Assembly (NCBI GenBank): GCA_018873245.2
Contig: JAEMBT020000002.1
Coordinates: 4,468,001-4,532,000, forward strand
Direction: 5' to 3'
Length of the DNA stretch: 64,000 nucleotides
From: Archegozetes longisetosus
Lineage: Eukaryota > Arthropoda > Arachnida > Sarcoptiformes > Trhypochthoniidae
Shown piece after piece: positions 39,932-49,714 of the stretch; position 1 is the stretch's first letter; every line of letters starts with the position of its first letter. Below the pieces are notes generated by a model that saw nothing but the letters and a program-made list of their open reading frames with translations, did not search any database and had not been told where the DNA came from. Position numbers and translations under genes: made by a program.

Positions 39932-41301
39932 TTATGTTTGAGCCAATTTATGTGTCAATAAGAAATATCTGATGTACATAACTGTTAACTGCAAAACAAA
40001 ACATAAATAATAAATTCGTATCAAAATTTTCAATATTTATTACTCACTCTACATAAAACCGGGTAAGACATTACAGCTAAAGAACCTATTGAGAATCCAA
40101 TGGTTTTTGGACCACTTGCTCTTTCGAAACATGACATCAGTTTGATTTTAGTTCTTACATATGAATAATAGTTTTGATTTATATTCAATTGAAGTTTATA
40201 TAACTTTTTAGCAGTTGAATGAATTGTTTGTGAGACACGAGACGCACAAAAAGAGAGGAAAAATATGAAAATCCATGAAAACAAAACTATGAAAATCCAC
40301 ATAAATAAAGAGTAAACCATTAATTGTTCAAATAGCACTTGATGTAAAATACAAAGATTTGCAGGGATTATAGTGATTAAAAACCAAAAGTAATGTTTCC
40401 CCCAAAATTTGCTGTAGGCTGATATCTGAGAACAAATGCTGTTGTGATCAAGAATTAAGTTTTTTGCGCAAGCTATCATATGAATTGTACGAAAGGAATT
40501 TGTAATAATTATGCTATCATTAATTTTTTCACATCTGAGTTGAAAATAATAAAATATTAAATAAAAGAAGACCATTGAAGTGAAACCATTGACTAAAGCG
40601 TAATAACTGCTAATTAAGAAAATCATAACAAAAATAAATGAGTTTATAAACTGGTCAAATGAATAGAATTTGATTGCGATTCCGATATATGTCAAAATGA
40701 CGAAAAAGCCTTAAATAATGAAATAAACGTTAATTAAAAACTTTGAAGAATGATTACAAAATATTTTACCTAAACTCATAACTAATAAGTTTATTAAGTG
40801 AAGTACTTTATGAGCTCGAGTCAAGAACGTCTTCAGTAAATTAATGTGACTGTTATTTAAACCGATTTGTGCAGGAAAAATTTCTCCTCTGATCATATCG
40901 AAAATTTGTGTCCAAATAAATAATTCCTTTGACGACGTAAAATAAAAAAGTTGATGCAGATATACTACCCAAATAAAGCTACTAAAGAAAACAAGTTGAG
41001 TATAGCTTTGAACACCACCTAAATATAAAGACCAATCTCCTAAATTAATTCGAGTTTCTTCGCTTAAATTCATTAAAAAAATTGTCGAATACTTTATTGC
41101 ATTAAAAATATGGCACAAAAATATCAAGTAGTCTTTAATAGAAATTCTGATTTTTATTCTTCCATTCAATCGTTTCGACAAATTATCAAAATAATTATCA
41201 ACAAATTGATTGTTTATTCTATATTGAGGCTCAAGAAGTTGAAAAGTATCGATATTATCAAATGAAGATTCAGGTAATATTGTGTTTGGCAATTTTTTCA
41301 T
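39932..41301 (-). CDS. Gustatory-receptor-like seven-transmembrane protein B
   Basis: Exons 40770-41301, 40048-40709 and 39932-39988 join to 416 aa. The start is the ATG at 41301 (MKKLPNTILPES); an upstream in-frame TTG is not a start. Introns are 60 and 59 nt. The layout matches receptor A: a conserved GDWSLYLGGVQSYTQLVF block after TM1, FDMIRGEI in the loop, HYFWFLITIIPANLCILHQ around TM5, and the last exon LTVMYIRYFLLTHKLAQT. No stop or frameshift interrupts it. It differs from the others by a two-residue insertion (KIRIS for KTS) after LNGR. Its upstream flank resembles that of receptor D, not that of A or C. Confidence 0.8.
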
Positions 41302-42384
41302 TTCTATTAACAAAAATAAAAAATTTTGATGAAGACTTCAACAATGCCTCTAAAAGAATATTTCGTTGGTTTGTCACTCATAGACTGAGAAACTAAAATA
41401 GTGTACGAAATATTCGTGAGTGTCATAATATTTTAAAAGTTTGTGTGGTTTATTGGTAATAAATGACTCATAATAATTATGATAATAAATGGTTATCTTA
41501 TACTATTAGAGAGTGAAACATGATAATTTCATTTTAAAAATATATCTTTCTTACAAATTCGAGCATTAGATTTATTTGTAATTAAACCATTAATCATGAA
41601 ATTATTTGAAATGAGTCACTTAAATTAAAGTAGATGTCATATTGTTTCTCGAGTCTTAAGTTTTAGTCGGAAGTATCTCGAAATTTGTACGAGTCTCAAT
41701 AAACATTTTAATTGATTTTACTCTGATGAGTAAACCATAATTTACAAAAATTAAGTTTCATAATCTTTGGTGACCAAAAGATGAATAATTAGATTAGAAA
41801 ACATCATTTGATGGTTGGCTACAAACTTAAAGATTAATAAATCCATAAAATTGTACTTCATTAAGATACAATTCACCTGGTGTTCAATTTTATGTTCCAA
41901 ATAGATTTTTTTTATAATTTTTCAATTAAATTGAAAATCATCATTTATTCGAGATAGGTATTTGATGTTTTATTCAAGCGTATAAAATGTGATTTACATA
42001 GTGCTAAAAATATCAGATTTTCGATACTATGTTTTCGGAATTAAAGAACTTCTCAAGTCTCGAGATTAATATTGTCTCGAGACTTGAGAAGTTTATTTCT
42101 CGAAATTAGTAATGTTTCTACATTGAATGATTTACAGTCATTTTTTAAATGAAAGTTTATGATAGATTTTGTGACTAAATTTGATTTCTAATTGCAGTTC
42201 TAATGACATCATAAAATGGGTTTCAAAAGTATGAGTAAACCATATGGTGGCTATTACAGTAATTAACAAGCGATAAGAACAAGAATAAAAGTCAACAAAT
42301 TTACAAAAGTGATCAATAGATAGTTGATTAGTTTTAACAAATGTTGAGTTTGAGTATTAATTGTACCAGATTAAAAGAATCAGT
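41302..42384. other. Upstream flank of receptor B, shared with receptor D
   Basis: Matches the flank at 62697-63337 over several hundred bases, for example around 41380-41470 and 62775-62865. A perfect short hairpin of a CTCGAGATTAATATTGTCTCGAG type occurs near 42058-42085. No coding frame is seen. Confidence 0.5.
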
Positions 42385-43971
42385 ATCATTTTGTACCAAT
42401 CTATTAATATGAAATATCTGATGTTCATAACAATGAACTGAAATATCAAGAGTTTAAAATATAAATATTAATATGAACAAATAATTAAAATCTAAATTTT
42501 AGAAATAACTCGCTCAATATAGAACTGGATCAAACATTACAGATAGACAACTTATTGAGAATCCAATGGTCTTTGGACCACTAGCTCTTTCGAAACATAA
42601 TATCTGTTTGATTTTAGTTCTTACATATGAACAATAGTTTAGATTTACACTCAATTGAAATATATATAACTTTTTAAAAGTTAAATGAATTGTTTGTGAG
42701 ATAACAGATGCACAAAAAGAGATGACAGGTATGAAAATTTATGAAAAGATAACTACGAAAGTCCACATGAATAGTGAGTAGACCATCATTTGTTAGTGTT
42801 TGATGTAAAACACAAATATCTATGGAAATCACAGTGAATATAAACCAAAAATATTTTTCCTACAATTTGTTATAAACAAATGTGATCCAAACTAAGATTT
42901 TAGTGCGTATTATTACATTCTTAGGAAGAGAGTCATTCGAATTTATTCTATAATTGATTTTATTAGATTTTAACTGAAAATAGTATTATATAAAATAAAA
43001 TAATGCCGTTCAAGTGTAAATGTCTTCTATAAAGTAATAACTACTGAATCAGTAGTACTGATTAACATCAGTGATAAGCAAATAAATGAGTGTACAAACT
43101 GGTCAAGTGTATAAAACTCTGATGAAATTTCAATATGTCAAGATTATGAAAAAGCCTTAAATTTTTGGAGTGAAAATTTGTTAAACATCTGAATATAAGT
43201 TATGAGACAAGCTTTTAAACTGTAAACTTTACTTAAGGTCATGATTGACAAACTGGTTAGGTCAAACACTTAACGTGATCGAGTCAGAAACTTTTTGAGA
43301 ATTGGTTTGTCACTGTTATTCATACCGATGTCCGGGAGCGAAATCTGTCCTCTAATGACATCGAAAATTAATGTCCAGATGAATAGTTTTTTGAATAAAG
43401 TCGAATAGAATATTATATCGAGGGGTTAGAGTTATAACATTCCAAATCGAATTTTTTCGAAAATCAAGTTAATCATATATTCTTATACTCCTATGAATTG
43501 TTAATTAATATATCATAAAGTTATCGTAAAAATCCGAAGAATTTCTTAGAAAAACTGAATGCAATTTTATTCTAAAATTCTTGAGCTCAAAAAGTTAGAG
43601 CTATAATATTCTAAATGCATAAAAGCATTATATTATAGGCTTTTGTTTTATTTCAATTATTATTTCAAAAGTATAAATAAATTTCCGGAATTAATGAATA
43701 CATAAATTTGAGTTTCGAAACAAATGATTACTCATCGACTCAATGAGTGTTTGATTTTGATTATGAGTTCTTAATTCAAAAATAAATAAATAAATAAAAA
43801 TTAAATCGAATTTCGTGTTTAAATAACTACTTTAAAAGTAAATCATTAATTTTTTGAAATTCGAATAATTTTTTGATATTAGAATTTGTTTTTAAGTTGA
43901 GACTTAACTCAATGTTTTTAAAACCAATTTTTGTGTGAAAAATCATTTATTCGTTGAATTTTATTTTTGAA

Positions 43972-44036
43972 ATGAGTAGTCAGTGCTCTAACGATACTGT
44001 TATTTATGAATTGGAAGAATTTCATGAAGATTTGAA
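43972..44036 (+). other. Possible first transposase exon
   Basis: A short frame from the ATG at 43972 (MSSQCSNDTVIYELEEF) runs to a GTAAGA donor at 44037. The next acceptor, AAATAG at 44105, would join in a different phase from the main transposase frame. Either this exon is not used or the gene is damaged here. Confidence 0.3.
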
Positions 44037-44375
44037 GTAAGAATAAATTAATTAAAGTTATGAATTGAGCGCTTTTGCAAATTTTTAACTTATTTTTACA
44101 AATAGAACAAAAAGAGAAGCAGAAAAAGAGCCAAAAATGAGAATAAATGGAAAAAGAATGTCAGAAAATAAAATTATCAAAAAGGCTTAAAACATGTCAA
44201 TTCTGTTAATAAAGAAGTCAATGCCAAAGAATTACAGCCAACATGTGGTCAAAAATGTTATTATAAATGCAATTCAAAAATAAGTCACAATGAAAGGCAA
44301 CAACTCTTTGATTCTTATTATAGCTGTGATTTAGTCGGTAAGAGAGCTTTTATCATAAGAAACGTTGAAAAAACT

Positions 44376-45800
44376 TTGAAATGTTCAAGAATAAATAAGA
44401 ATTCAATAAGAAACTACAGTTTTAAATATCACTTTTATTTGGGAAATGAGAAATTAAGAGTCTGTAAGAAGTTTAATTTAGCGACCCTTAATACATGTCA
44501 AATTGTAGTTTATTGTGCGCATAAAAATAAAGACTCAGTTTCAGGCACTCCTTTTGCGTCTAAAGCCGGCAAACACGTGAAAAGTAAAATTTCAAACGAA
44601 AGAAAAAATTTTGTTATCGAACACATTGACTCAATTCCAAGAGTAGTATCACATTATTGCAGAAGTGATACATCAAAACAATATTTTGAAAGCTCTTTAA
44701 ATTTAGTCAAACTTTACGAACTTTACAAAGAAAAATGCGAAAATAGTGTTCCGCCTAAAATTCCTGTTAAAATTTCATTTTATCGAAATATTTTTAACAC
44801 TGAATTCAACATTGAATTTATTAAACCTAAAAAAGATTTGTGCGATATTTGTGAGAAAAATATTTCCAATAACTCTGATGATCTTAATTATCAAAATCAT
44901 ATTCAGCTAAAAAATTCAATAAGAATTGATAGAAACAAAGATAGAGAAAACAAATCACTTTTGACAATTTGCTTCGATCTACAGAAAGTCATTTCGTGTC
45001 CAAAAAGTTTTGTTAATAATTTTTATTACAAGCGAAAAATTAATGTCTATAACCTGACCGCTCACGAATCTATTTCTAAAACTGTATTTTGTGCCATTTG
45101 GGATGAGTCAGTTTGTGGTCGTGGAGGCAATGATATCGCGAGTGCATTAATTGCTATACTTGAAAAAATTAATTCAAAATATCCTAATATTAGTGAATAT
45201 AATTTGTGGTCTGACTCATGCATTGCACAGAATAAAAATTCAATTATGTCTTTTGCGTTGACAAATTTTATTAAAACACATGAAAATATCACTCAAATTA
45301 CTGTCAAGTTTTCTGCTCCGGGTCACAGTTGTGTTCAAGAAGTTGACAACGCGCACAGTATGATAGAAAAAACTTTAAGAAATGCTGAATATTTCTCACT
45401 TTCAAGCATTGAAAGATTGATTTCGATTTCTAATCGTAAAAATTCATACCAAATAATAGAACTGAAAAAAAAAGATTTTAAAGATTTTCATTTATGTTCA
45501 AAAGTTTATAATTACAAACTTATTCCTTTCACTAAAGTATTCCAACTTAAATTCACGAGAAATTTATTCGAAGTTCAATATCGCACATCTCTTGACACAA
45601 ATTTCATTGTAATTAATATAAGAAATTTTGAAAGAAACTCAAGAAATGCTAAAAAGTCAAATGAAATTTGTTTTCCTACTCCAAAAGTTAATAATAAATT
45701 CATTACTATTTCAAGTGATAAGAAGAGAGACATACAATCAATGATTTCTTGGTGTCCATTAGAAGATAAAACATATTTAGAAAATTTGTGCGCAAATTAA
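44376..45800 (+). CDS. Transposase-like protein of the TATA-flanked transposon (N-terminus damaged)
   Basis: 474 codons are open from the first internal ATG. The same frame continues upstream to about 44106, with the family's N-terminal CGQKCYYKC and KISHNERQQLFDSYY segments, but is cut by one TAA at 44169-44171. An RNase H-like DDE fold is suggested by three blocks: LLTICFDLQKV (first Asp), YNLWSDSCIAQNKN (second Asp), and a GHS...EVDNAHSMIE segment (acidic third position). A CDICEK zinc-knuckle-like pair lies in between. Similar proteins are common as 'uncharacterized' multi-copy genes in arthropod genomes. I recall the YSD-CxGQNKN signature from them but cannot name the superfamily with certainty. 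A single nonsense change appears to disable an otherwise preserved gene. Confidence 0.7.
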   Translation: MKCSRINKNSIRNYSFKYHFYLGNEKLRVCKKFNLATLNTCQIVVYCAHKNKDSVSGTPFASKAGKHVKSKISNERKNFVIEHIDSIPRVVSHYCRSDTSKQYFESSLNLVKLYELYKEKCENSVPPKIPVKISFYRNIFNTEFNIEFIKPKKDLCDICEKNISNNSDDLNYQNHIQLKNSIRIDRNKDRENKSLLTICFDLQKVISCPKSFVNNFYYKRKINVYNLTAHESISKTVFCAIWDESVCGRGGNDIASALIAILEKINSKYPNISEYNLWSDSCIAQNKNSIMSFALTNFIKTHENITQITVKFSAPGHSCVQEVDNAHSMIEKTLRNAEYFSLSSIERLISISNRKNSYQIIELKKKDFKDFHLCSKVYNYKLIPFTKVFQLKFTRNLFEVQYRTSLDTNFIVINIRNFERNSRNAKKSNEICFPTPKVNNKFITISSDKKRDIQSMISWCPLEDKTYLENLCAN

Positions 45801-46600
45801 ATAATTTTTGTAAGAATGCAATTAAACGCAAAACATTTGTAACTCAATAGTTTGTAATTGATTTAAATTTATGCTAATTCACATCAATTGTAATTTGTTT
45901 TCTTAATTTTTGTCTCAAAATAAAAGATTTTCATGTTTTCATTTTTAAAATTTCAATTATTTTGAAAATTTTTAAAATGGAATAAAATAGCACTAACTTT
46001 TGAGCTTAATTTGAAAGCCATAGTATTCCATATTAAAAATCTATTTTCTAGTTCTTCATGAAGAAAGTGTTTTATTGTTGATTTGAGGCAAGGCTTTTAT
46101 AGACTTTTACCTCATAAATATATGTTATTATTTTCATAAAATTTAATGAAAGCAGTTAAGAGCAATTAAAGGTCAAACTTTGAAGTCATTTTTCTAAAAA
46201 TGTTACTTTTTCTATTTGGAATGTTATAACTCTCACCCCTCGATATACATATAAATGGCCTAAATATTAAACAATGACTCAAATGACAAATGAATAGCTC
46301 TGAACACCACCGAAATAGAAAGACCAATCACCTAAACTGAATCGAACTTCTTCGCTGAAATCTTTCAGTAAAATCATTGAAAATTTAATCACATTAAAAC
46401 TATGTCATAATATTATTAAGAAAAATTTAATATGATATTTAATCTTTTCATAGAGTCATTTCGACAAATTTTCAAAATACTCATTATTAATAAGTTGTTA
46501 ATGAAATAATTGTTTATCCTATATCTCGGTTCAACAGTCTTTGAAACATCGATGTTATCAAAAGAAGACTGAAATCATATGAAGTTTGATTATAAAAATA

Positions 46601-47164
46601 TTTTTATTTCTACTGTTCCAATGAAACTAAGGGATGAATAATAGCTTTTAATAATAATAAGCTTCCATCACATCAAGTTTCATACTCTAAGTGAGAGCTA
46701 CTTTTAAGAGTTACGTGACTTAAGTTTTCAAAAAAGCTTACTCTGTTCCGATAATATTTAAAAATAGAAAGTTATTGAAACTTTAATGTATTAGTACGCG
46801 TCATACTTACTGACTCATTAAGAATCTTTTGATAAAAATAATTCATATTAAAAATAAACTTTTCAAAAAAATTACTGAATTCTATTCATTTTTCAGAACT
46901 CAATAAAATTTTGATGTAAAAAACAGTCTTTTAGTCAATTAGTCTAATGAGCACCATAAATTATCTTCTTTAATTAAAAAAAAAGTTACAGATAGCACTT
47001 GATAGCACTTGAAGGACGAAATTTAGCCGTAAATCCTTTAGTATTTTAAGCAGATTTGTAAGCATAAATGGCATTATTGACTATTATGATTAATAGTATA
47101 ATTCATAAAACTACTCGCTCATTCGATTTAATTGAATTGACTTATTTAATAGTATTTGTACAGC
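46601..47164. other. Spacer between P2 and receptor C, duplicated before receptor D
   Basis: Segments here recur at 57950-58060 and 59860-60440, showing that the P2-C and P3-D spacers descend from one ancestral spacer. No gene is seen. Confidence 0.5.
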
Positions 47165-47580
47165 GGGTTTGGGTCGATTGTCCGACAGCCGATTGCCCGA
47201 CAGCCGATTGCTCGACACCTAATTGCCCGACACCCAATCGCAAAACCTTCAACCTCCTTAAGTTTTTGTTTTATAACCTTAAACCCCCCAAACTCCTAAC
47301 CCCCTCCGACCCCCTCAATAAGTGTATGTGCTAATTAAGAGGAATAGCTTATAATATTTCTTTATAACATTTTGTTAATTAATTCCTTTGATTTATATTT
47401 ATATTTAATTCATATATTGCATAATTCTTATTGAATGAAACGTTCAAGTAACTTGACTACAAGGTTTTACATTACTTATTTGTAACTGATTTGGGCTTTG
47501 AGCAATTGGGTGTCGGGCAATCGGCTGTCGGGCAATCGTATCTGTCGGGCAATTGGGTGTCGGGCAATTGTCCAGGACCC
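47165..47580. mobile_element. Non-autonomous MULE-like element with tandem-repeat ends
   Basis: It is flanked by identical 10-bp repeats TTTGTACAGC (47155-47164 and 47581-47590). The ends are inverted and made of repeated GATTGCCCGACAGCC-like units, at 47175-47235 on the left and in reverse at about 47505-47575 on the right. The interior is short and carries no gene. The architecture of 9-10 bp duplication plus repeat-built ends parallels the autonomous MULE at 30.7-33.5 kb, though the repeat unit differs. Confidence 0.7.
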
Positions 47581-47687
47581 TTTGTACAGCATCACAAACA
47601 TATTAACTTTATTAAGTACTAGGACTTTATAAAGACTAAGTTATGTTCTTAGTGAATGGCTAACGTTGTTTTAGTTGCTGACCAAAA

Positions 47688-49057
47688 TTATTTTTGAGCC
47701 AATTTATGTGTCAATAAGAAATATCTGATGTACATAACTGTTAACTGCAAAACAAAACATAAATAATAAATTCGTATCAAAATTTTCAATATTTATTACT
47801 CACTCTACATAAAACCGGGTAAGACATTACAGCTAAAGAACCTATTGAGAATCCAATGGTTTTTGGACCACTTACTCTTTCGAAACATGACATCAGTTTG
47901 ATTTTAGTTTCTGCATACGAATAATAGTTTTGATTAATGTTCAACTGAAGTTTATATAACTTTTTAGCAGTTAAGTGAATTCTTTGTGAGACACGACATG
48001 CACAAAAAGAGATGAAAAATATGAAAATCCATGTGCAGAGAACTGCGCAAATCCACATAAATAAAGAGTAAACCATTAATTGTTCAAATAGCACTTGATG
48101 TAAAATACAAAGATTCACAGGAATTATAGTGATTAGAAACCAAAAATAATGTTTTCCCCAAAATTTGCTGTAGGCTGATATCTGAGAACAAATACTGTTG
48201 TGATCAAGAATTAAGTTTTTTACGCAAACTATCATATGCGTTTTACGAAATGAGTTTAAAATAATTATTTCGTCATTCATTTTTTCACATCTGAGTTGAA
48301 AGTAATAAAATATCAGATAAAAGAAGACCATTGAAATGAAAATATCGACTAAAGCGTAATAAACACTAATTAACATAATCATAACAAATATAAATGAGTT
48401 TATAAACTGGCCAAATGTATAAAATTCGATCGAAATCCCGATGTATGTCAAAATGACGAAAAATACTTAAATAAAGACATAAATATTAATTAAAAACTTT
48501 GAAGAATGATTACAAAATAGTTTACCTGAACTCATAACTGATAAGTTTATTAAGTCGAACACTTTACGAGCTCGATTCAAAAACATCTTCAGTAGAATAG
48601 TATGACTGTTATTTAGACCGATTTGTGCAGGACAAATTTCTCCTCTGATCATATCGAAAATTTGTGTCCAAATAAATAATTCCTTTGACGACTTAAAATA
48701 AAAAAGTTGATGTAGATATACTGCCCATATAAAGCCAATAGAAAAAACAAGTTGAGTATAGCTTTGAACACCACCTAAATATAAAGACCAATCTCCTAAA
48801 TTAATTCGAGTCTCTTCACTTAAATCCATTATAAAAATAGTCGAATACTTTATTGCATTAAAAATATGGAACATAATTATTAAATAATCTTTAACAGAAG
48901 TTTTGATTTTTCCATTCAATCTTTTCGATAAATTATCAAAATATTTATCAACCAATTGATTGTTTACTCTATATTGAGGTTTAAGAAAGTGAAAAGTATC
49001 GATATTATCGAATGAAGATTCAGATAATATTTTGTTTGACTTGATAAACATTTTCAT
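47688..49057 (-). CDS. Gustatory-receptor-like seven-transmembrane protein C
   Basis: Exons 48526-49057, 47804-48465 and 47688-47744 give 416 aa from the ATG at 49057. Introns are 60 and 59 nt with GGTAAACT and GTGAGT donors. The first exon differs from receptor D at only about 9 of 177 codons. The start of the middle exon (FGQFINSFIFVMIMLISVYY, MNDEIIILNS) resembles A, its centre (SKFWGKHYFWFLIT) resembles B, and its end is like B and D. The upstream flank is that of A, while the downstream flank is that of D. The gene thus looks like a mosaic. No disabling change is seen. Confidence 0.8.
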
Positions 49058-49632
49058 TTTTATCGACCAAACTCACAAGTTTTGATGAAGATCTTAATAA
49101 AAGTTGATGGAAACATGTTTTTACCTTATTATTCAAGCATTGGGAAACCACATGTGGTTTGAAATATTCACGACTCTTATAATTCTTAAAAATTTTCTTT
49201 TCTATTATTCATATGAATAGATTGAATTCTTAACGATTTTTATAAATTATGATCTTAAATGGATATCTGATGATAGTAGACAATTATAAATAAACATTTT
49301 ATGCTGAAAATGCAATATTTCATTTATATCTAATTTAACTTTTAGTCATAAAATTATCTAAAACAAGTCACTTCAATTAGGACATATTAATGATTTATAG
49401 TTATATTTGTTGAAAGTTAGGTCGATTATGACACTAAATTCTATCTCTAATTGCAGTTTGAATCATATCATTAAACCTATGTCGAAATCCTAAGAAAGTT
49501 AAGTTTGATCAGTATAACATTAATTTAAAAGCAATAAAATTAAGAGACATAAGCTTATAAATTTATCAATGAATAAAGGTGCTAATAAATGTTAAATGTG
49601 AGATTATTTATTGTAAAACTCATCAGTATTAT
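49058..49632. other. Upstream flank of receptor C
   Basis: Nearly identical to 38005-38569 upstream of receptor A. It is likely promoter sequence; nothing else is visible. Confidence 0.55.
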
Positions 49633-49714
49633 TTTTACGAAAATTTGTGTGTTAGTACTGAATATCTGATATACATGTTAGTTGAAATACCAAGCATAAC
49701 AAATCAATTTTAAT

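Larger units (their letters stand above)
43418..46243 (+). mobile_element. DDE-type DNA transposon with 30-bp terminal inverted repeats and TATA duplication
   Basis: The left end starts TCGAGGGGTTAGAGTTATAA, and the right end in reverse complement starts TCGAGGGGTGAGAGTTATAA; the match continues to about 30 bases with one difference. TATA flanks both sides (43414-43417 and 46244-46247). The element carries a transposase-like gene in the plus direction. The near-identical ends argue for recent insertion. The superfamily is uncertain. Confidence 0.85.
42385..46600 (-). pseudogene. Decayed gustatory receptor P2, split by a transposon
   Basis: The remnant last exon lies near 42385-42430, the middle exon at about 42520-43155, and the first exon in two parts (about 43215-43414 and 46250-46600). 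The legible parts are collinear with receptors A-D, but every exon carries stops or shifts. A 2.8-kb DNA transposon sits in the first exon. Its insertion came after or during decay, since decay is similar on both sides. Confidence 0.75.
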
